Source: Actinopolyspora halophila DSM 43834 (GTDB lineage: Bacteria > Actinomycetota > Actinomycetes > Mycobacteriales > Pseudonocardiaceae). From it: 64,000 nucleotides of DNA. Where the stretch lies: NCBI RefSeq assembly GCF_000371785.1, contig NZ_AQUI01000002.1, positions 4,133,276-4,197,275 on the forward strand. The letters run 5' to 3'. Of this stretch, positions 62,006-64,000 are shown piece by piece. Below the pieces are notes generated by a model. That model was not told where the DNA came from and searched no databases. It saw only the letters and a program-made list of their open reading frames with translations. Position 1 is the stretch's first letter. The number at the start of each line of letters is the position of its first letter. The position numbers and the translations under genes are program-made.

Positions 62006-62941
62006 TCACTCGACCGTGAGAACCAGCTTTCCGCGCACGTGTCCTTCCTCGAGCAGCTCGTGGGCCCGTGCGGCCTCGGGCAGCGGGAAGCTCCGCTGCA
62101 CCTCGACACGCAGCTCACCACGGTCGATGAGCCCGCCCAGCCAGTTCAACTCCCCCGTGTCGGGGCGTACGAACACGTAGTGGCCGCCCTGGCCCAGCAC
62201 CGTGTCCGGCTCCTCGACCGAGGCGTGCCGCGTGCTGTCCCGCAGCATCCCCGGGGTCTCGCTCAGCGCGGTGCCTCCGGCCATGTCCACGGCGGCGTCG
62301 ATCCTGCCGTCACCACCGACGAGCTCGGCGACCCGCTCCGGAAGCCCCGGACCGTAGGTGACCGGCTCCGCCCCCAGCTCGCGCAGGAAATCGTGGTTGC
62401 GCTCCGAAGCGGTACCGATCACCCGCTCGGCCCCCAGCGCCCGCGCGATCTGCACGGCCAAGTGCCCCACGCCGCCCGAGGCCGCGTGCACCAGCACCAC
62501 GTCTCCGGAGTCGGCGTCCACGGACCGCAGCATCTGCAGAGCGGTCAATCCGGCCAGCGGCAGTCCGGCCGCCCGGGTGAAATCGACCGAGCCCGGTTTG
62601 TGCGCCAGAGTGCGCTCCGGGGCGGACACCAGCTCGGCGTAGGTCCCGTTCTGCACGTGGTCCTCACGCACGTAGCCGACGACCTCGTCGCCCGGCTTGT
62701 ACTGCGTCACCGCGGGGCCCACCGCACGCACGACTCCGGAAACGTCCCAGCCGGAGATCAACGGTGTGTGGTGCGGGAACGCCCCGCGCAGGTATCCGCG
62801 CCTGATTTTCCAGTCCACCGGGTTGACTCCGGCCGCCCTGGTCTCCACCAGTACGCGGTCGGGGCCGACCAGCGGATCGTCCAACTCCTGTTGCGAAAGA
62901 ACGTCGGGTTCGCCGAATTCGGTGAGCGCGATAGCCTTCAT
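62006..62941 (-). CDS. NADP-dependent quinone-oxidoreductase-like MDR protein
   Basis: A 311-residue medium-chain dehydrogenase/reductase of the zeta-crystallin/quinone oxidoreductase type, without the zinc-binding cysteines. The GroES-like N-terminal part has AGVNPVDWKIRRGYLRG and ISGWDVSGVV. The Rossmann part has VLVHAASGGVGHLAVQIA. ATG 62941 (MKAIALTEFGEPDVL) is the family start; the in-frame extension to 63118 is not homologous. It probably reduces quinones or enones with NADPH. It separates glnA from glnE, which are neighbours in M. tuberculosis. Confidence 0.92.
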   Translation of the reverse strand: MKAIALTEFGEPDVLSQQELDDPLVGPDRVLVETRAAGVNPVDWKIRRGYLRGAFPHHTPLISGWDVSGVVRAVGPAVTQYKPGDEVVGYVREDHVQNGTYAELVSAPERTLAHKPGSVDFTRAAGLPLAGLTALQMLRSVDADSGDVVLVHAASGGVGHLAVQIARALGAERVIGTASERNHDFLRELGAEPVTYGPGLPERVAELVGGDGRIDAAVDMAGGTALSETPGMLRDSTRHASVEEPDTVLGQGGHYVFVRPDTGELNWLGGLIDRGELRVEVQRSFPLPEAARAHELLEEGHVRGKLVLTVE

Positions 62942-63150
62942 GCCCGTTCCAACACCGTTTCGGAGCAACCGTATTCCACTGTTCGGAGGCGAAAGACTCC
63001 GAACCACGTGGCCGGAAACCAGCCCGGAGCCCTTCCGGTCGGTTTGCTGGCCCGCTCGGGATTTTCTCCCGGCGCCGGCGCCGAAACACACCACCCGCAA
63101 CACCTCCACCGAGATCATTCCAAAGGTGTTGCACCGCCCCTCGGGACCAA

Positions 63151-63197
63151 GCGCGGAACGTCCTTTCTGGATCCGTTCCAGAAAGGACGTTCCGCGC
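63151..63197. terminator. 21-bp perfect hairpin downstream of glnE
   Basis: Arms 63151-63171 and 63177-63197 are exact reverse complements with a TCCGT loop. It is the likely end of the glnE transcript, about 250 nt after its stop; there is no T-run. Confidence 0.6.
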
Positions 63198-63274
63198 GAA
63201 ATGTTCGCAAGCTCTCGAGGCCCCCTCCGAACGGAGCCGGCCGCTCACACGCACTCCGCTCGTCGGCACCGCCG

Positions 63275-63403
63275 CGGAACCACCCACGCCGACCGAGCCG
63301 TCGAGCTCCCGCCGAGGAATTCCGGCAGAAGGACTCCGTTCGACGCGAGTGCTTCAGCGCCTAGGCGGAACGCTCCCGAGGCGCCGACTCACGTGACGGC
63401 TAA
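63275..63403 (-). repeat. copy D of the gene-end repeat family, modules rearranged
   Basis: After the glnE stop, reading the minus strand: core TTAGCCGTCACGTGAGTCGG (63384-63403, extending to 63379), then module 4 (63317-63358) with GCGTCGAACGGAGTCCTTCT, then a module-1-like stretch (63275-63303). Module 3 is missing and the order differs from copy A. Confidence 0.7.
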
Positions 63404-63443
63404 CCGAGCACGTAAGCAAAGCATCGTCGCGAATCATCGTCGA

Positions 63444-64000
63444 TCACCGCTGCGGCTCCTCGTAGAAGACCCGCTCCACCACGGCACGAGCCCGCCGGGT
63501 CGCACGCAGGTAGTCGTCCAGCACCTGCCCCGAATCGGAACCGGCCGGATACCCCAGGGCCGCCGCGACCGCACCCAGTTCCCCGGACCGCTTCGGCAAC
63601 TGATCGCCGCCCTTGCCGCGCACCAGCATCACGGCGTTGCGTGCCCGCATCGCCGTCGTCCACGCGGTCTCCAGCAACTCCCCGTCCTCGGCGTCCAGCA
63701 GGCCCTCCTGGACGGCCACCCGCAGTCCCTCCACGGTCGAAGTCGTTCTCAACCGGGGGTGATCACCGGCGAAACGCAACTGCAGCAACTGCAGCGTCCA
63801 CTCCACATCGGCCAAACCGCCCCGGCCGAGTTTCGTGTGCGTGGCCGGATCGGCACCACGCGGCAGACGCTCCGCGTCCACCCGCGCCTTGATACGACGA
63901 ATCTCGCGTGCCTTGGTCGTGTCGAGCCCGCCCTCCGGATACCGGATCGGGTCAACGGCACGGCGGAAACGCTCCCCCAACTCCTCGTCCCCCGCCACGG
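63444..64000 (-). CDS. glnE: glutamine synthetase adenylyltransferase/deadenylase (C-terminal part)
   Basis: Only the last ~185 residues lie in the window; the gene continues beyond the right edge. The GRGGLADVEWTLQLLQL block (nucleotidyltransferase-associated GlnD PII-uridylyltransferase-type helical region) and the FRRAVDPIRYPEGGL lead-in identify the C-terminal adenylylating half of GlnE, like Rv2221c. It attaches AMP to Tyr402 of GlnA when nitrogen is plentiful. The Met at 63998 is internal, not the start. Repeat copy D and a long hairpin follow the stop. Confidence 0.93.
   Translation of the reverse strand, partial: VAGDEELGERFRRAVDPIRYPEGGLDTTKAREIRRIKARVDAERLPRGADPATHTKLGRGGLADVEWTLQLLQLRFAGDHPRLRTTSTVEGLRVAVQEGLLDAEDGELLETAWTTAMRARNAVMLVRGKGGDQLPKRSGELGAVAAALGYPAGSDSGQVLDDYLRATRRARAVVERVFYEEPQR

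Larger units (their letters stand above)
62942..63443. other. 502-bp intergenic region between glnE and the oxidoreductase
   Basis: No supported gene. It holds a strong hairpin (63151-63197) and repeat copy D (63275-63403). The oxidoreductase promoter should lie at its left side; no clear box is seen. Confidence 0.5.

Overview
The window is chromosomal DNA of a high-GC actinomycete. Codon use is strongly G/C-ending, GTG and TTG starts are common, many genes have leaderless-type promoters, and cytochrome bc1-aa3, F420-type and mycobacterial-type regulatory genes are present. Gene order follows the Mycobacterium tuberculosis segment from about Rv2171 (lppM) to Rv2221c (glnE) almost throughout, but mycobacterium-specific genes are missing and other genes are inserted. 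The gene set fits the Pseudonocardiales (Saccharopolyspora/Actinopolyspora-like relatives). That placement is inference, because there is no rRNA here. I see no prophage, insertion sequence, CRISPR array, tRNA or rRNA.

Layout. 1-11.6 kb: a partial DUF885 peptidase-like gene, an LppM lipoprotein, a polyprenyl synthetase, an Rv2175c-like DNA-binding protein divergent from a PASTA-containing Ser/Thr kinase, class II DAHP synthase, a phosphofructokinase with a PPi-type active site, a DEDD exoribonuclease, and a lysophosphatidate acyltransferase. 11.6-22.7 kb: a CxxC protein / ArsA-type ATPase / SRPBCC cluster, a metallophosphoesterase, FadD15-like acyl-CoA synthetase, a RipD-like NlpC/P60 hydrolase, a NYN-domain protein, a DEDDh-GIY-YIG nuclease and a PPOX-type flavoprotein. 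22.7-33.7 kb: the respiratory block ctaE-qcrC-qcrA-qcrB, a receiver-like protein with trpD, a stand-alone Lrp/AsnC effector domain, ctaC-ctaF, and asnB. 33.8-38.3 kb: a divergent pair of secreted starch hydrolases (GH15 glucoamylase and GH13 alpha-amylase). 38.3-43.3 kb: erpA, a DUF3043 membrane protein, and an aldo/keto reductase followed by cobU-cobT-cobS. 43.4-49.9 kb: a MoaD-like protein with an Asp-box propeller, ilvE, an APC permease, leucyl aminopeptidase and a small conserved protein. 50-59.5 kb: lipoamide dehydrogenase, dihydrolipoamide acyltransferase, an epimerase, lipB, an F420 LLM oxidoreductase and an SDR inserted before lipA, then DUF4191. 59.7-64 kb: RDD protein, glnA with a GlnR-type box, a quinone-oxidoreductase-like enzyme and the 3' end of glnE.

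Connections. lpd, sucB, lipB and lipA together make and load the lipoyl cofactor of 2-oxoacid dehydrogenases. The ctaE-qcrCAB and ctaCF genes supply the bc1-aa3 supercomplex. glnA and glnE form a target/adenylyltransferase pair: the adenylylated tyrosine of GlnA is visible. cobU, cobT and cobS complete the nucleotide-loop steps of cobalamin synthesis.

Most notable non-gene signals: (1) a modular repeat family placed directly 3' of unrelated genes, with at least four clear copies and one partial copy; (2) twelve TANNNT boxes placed 6-7 nt before start codons, predicting leaderless mRNAs; (3) a four-half-site GlnR box before glnA; (4) a 111-bp identical repeat inside the acyltransferase gene; (5) several long perfect inverted repeats at gene ends, including a 42-bp loopless palindrome after glnA.
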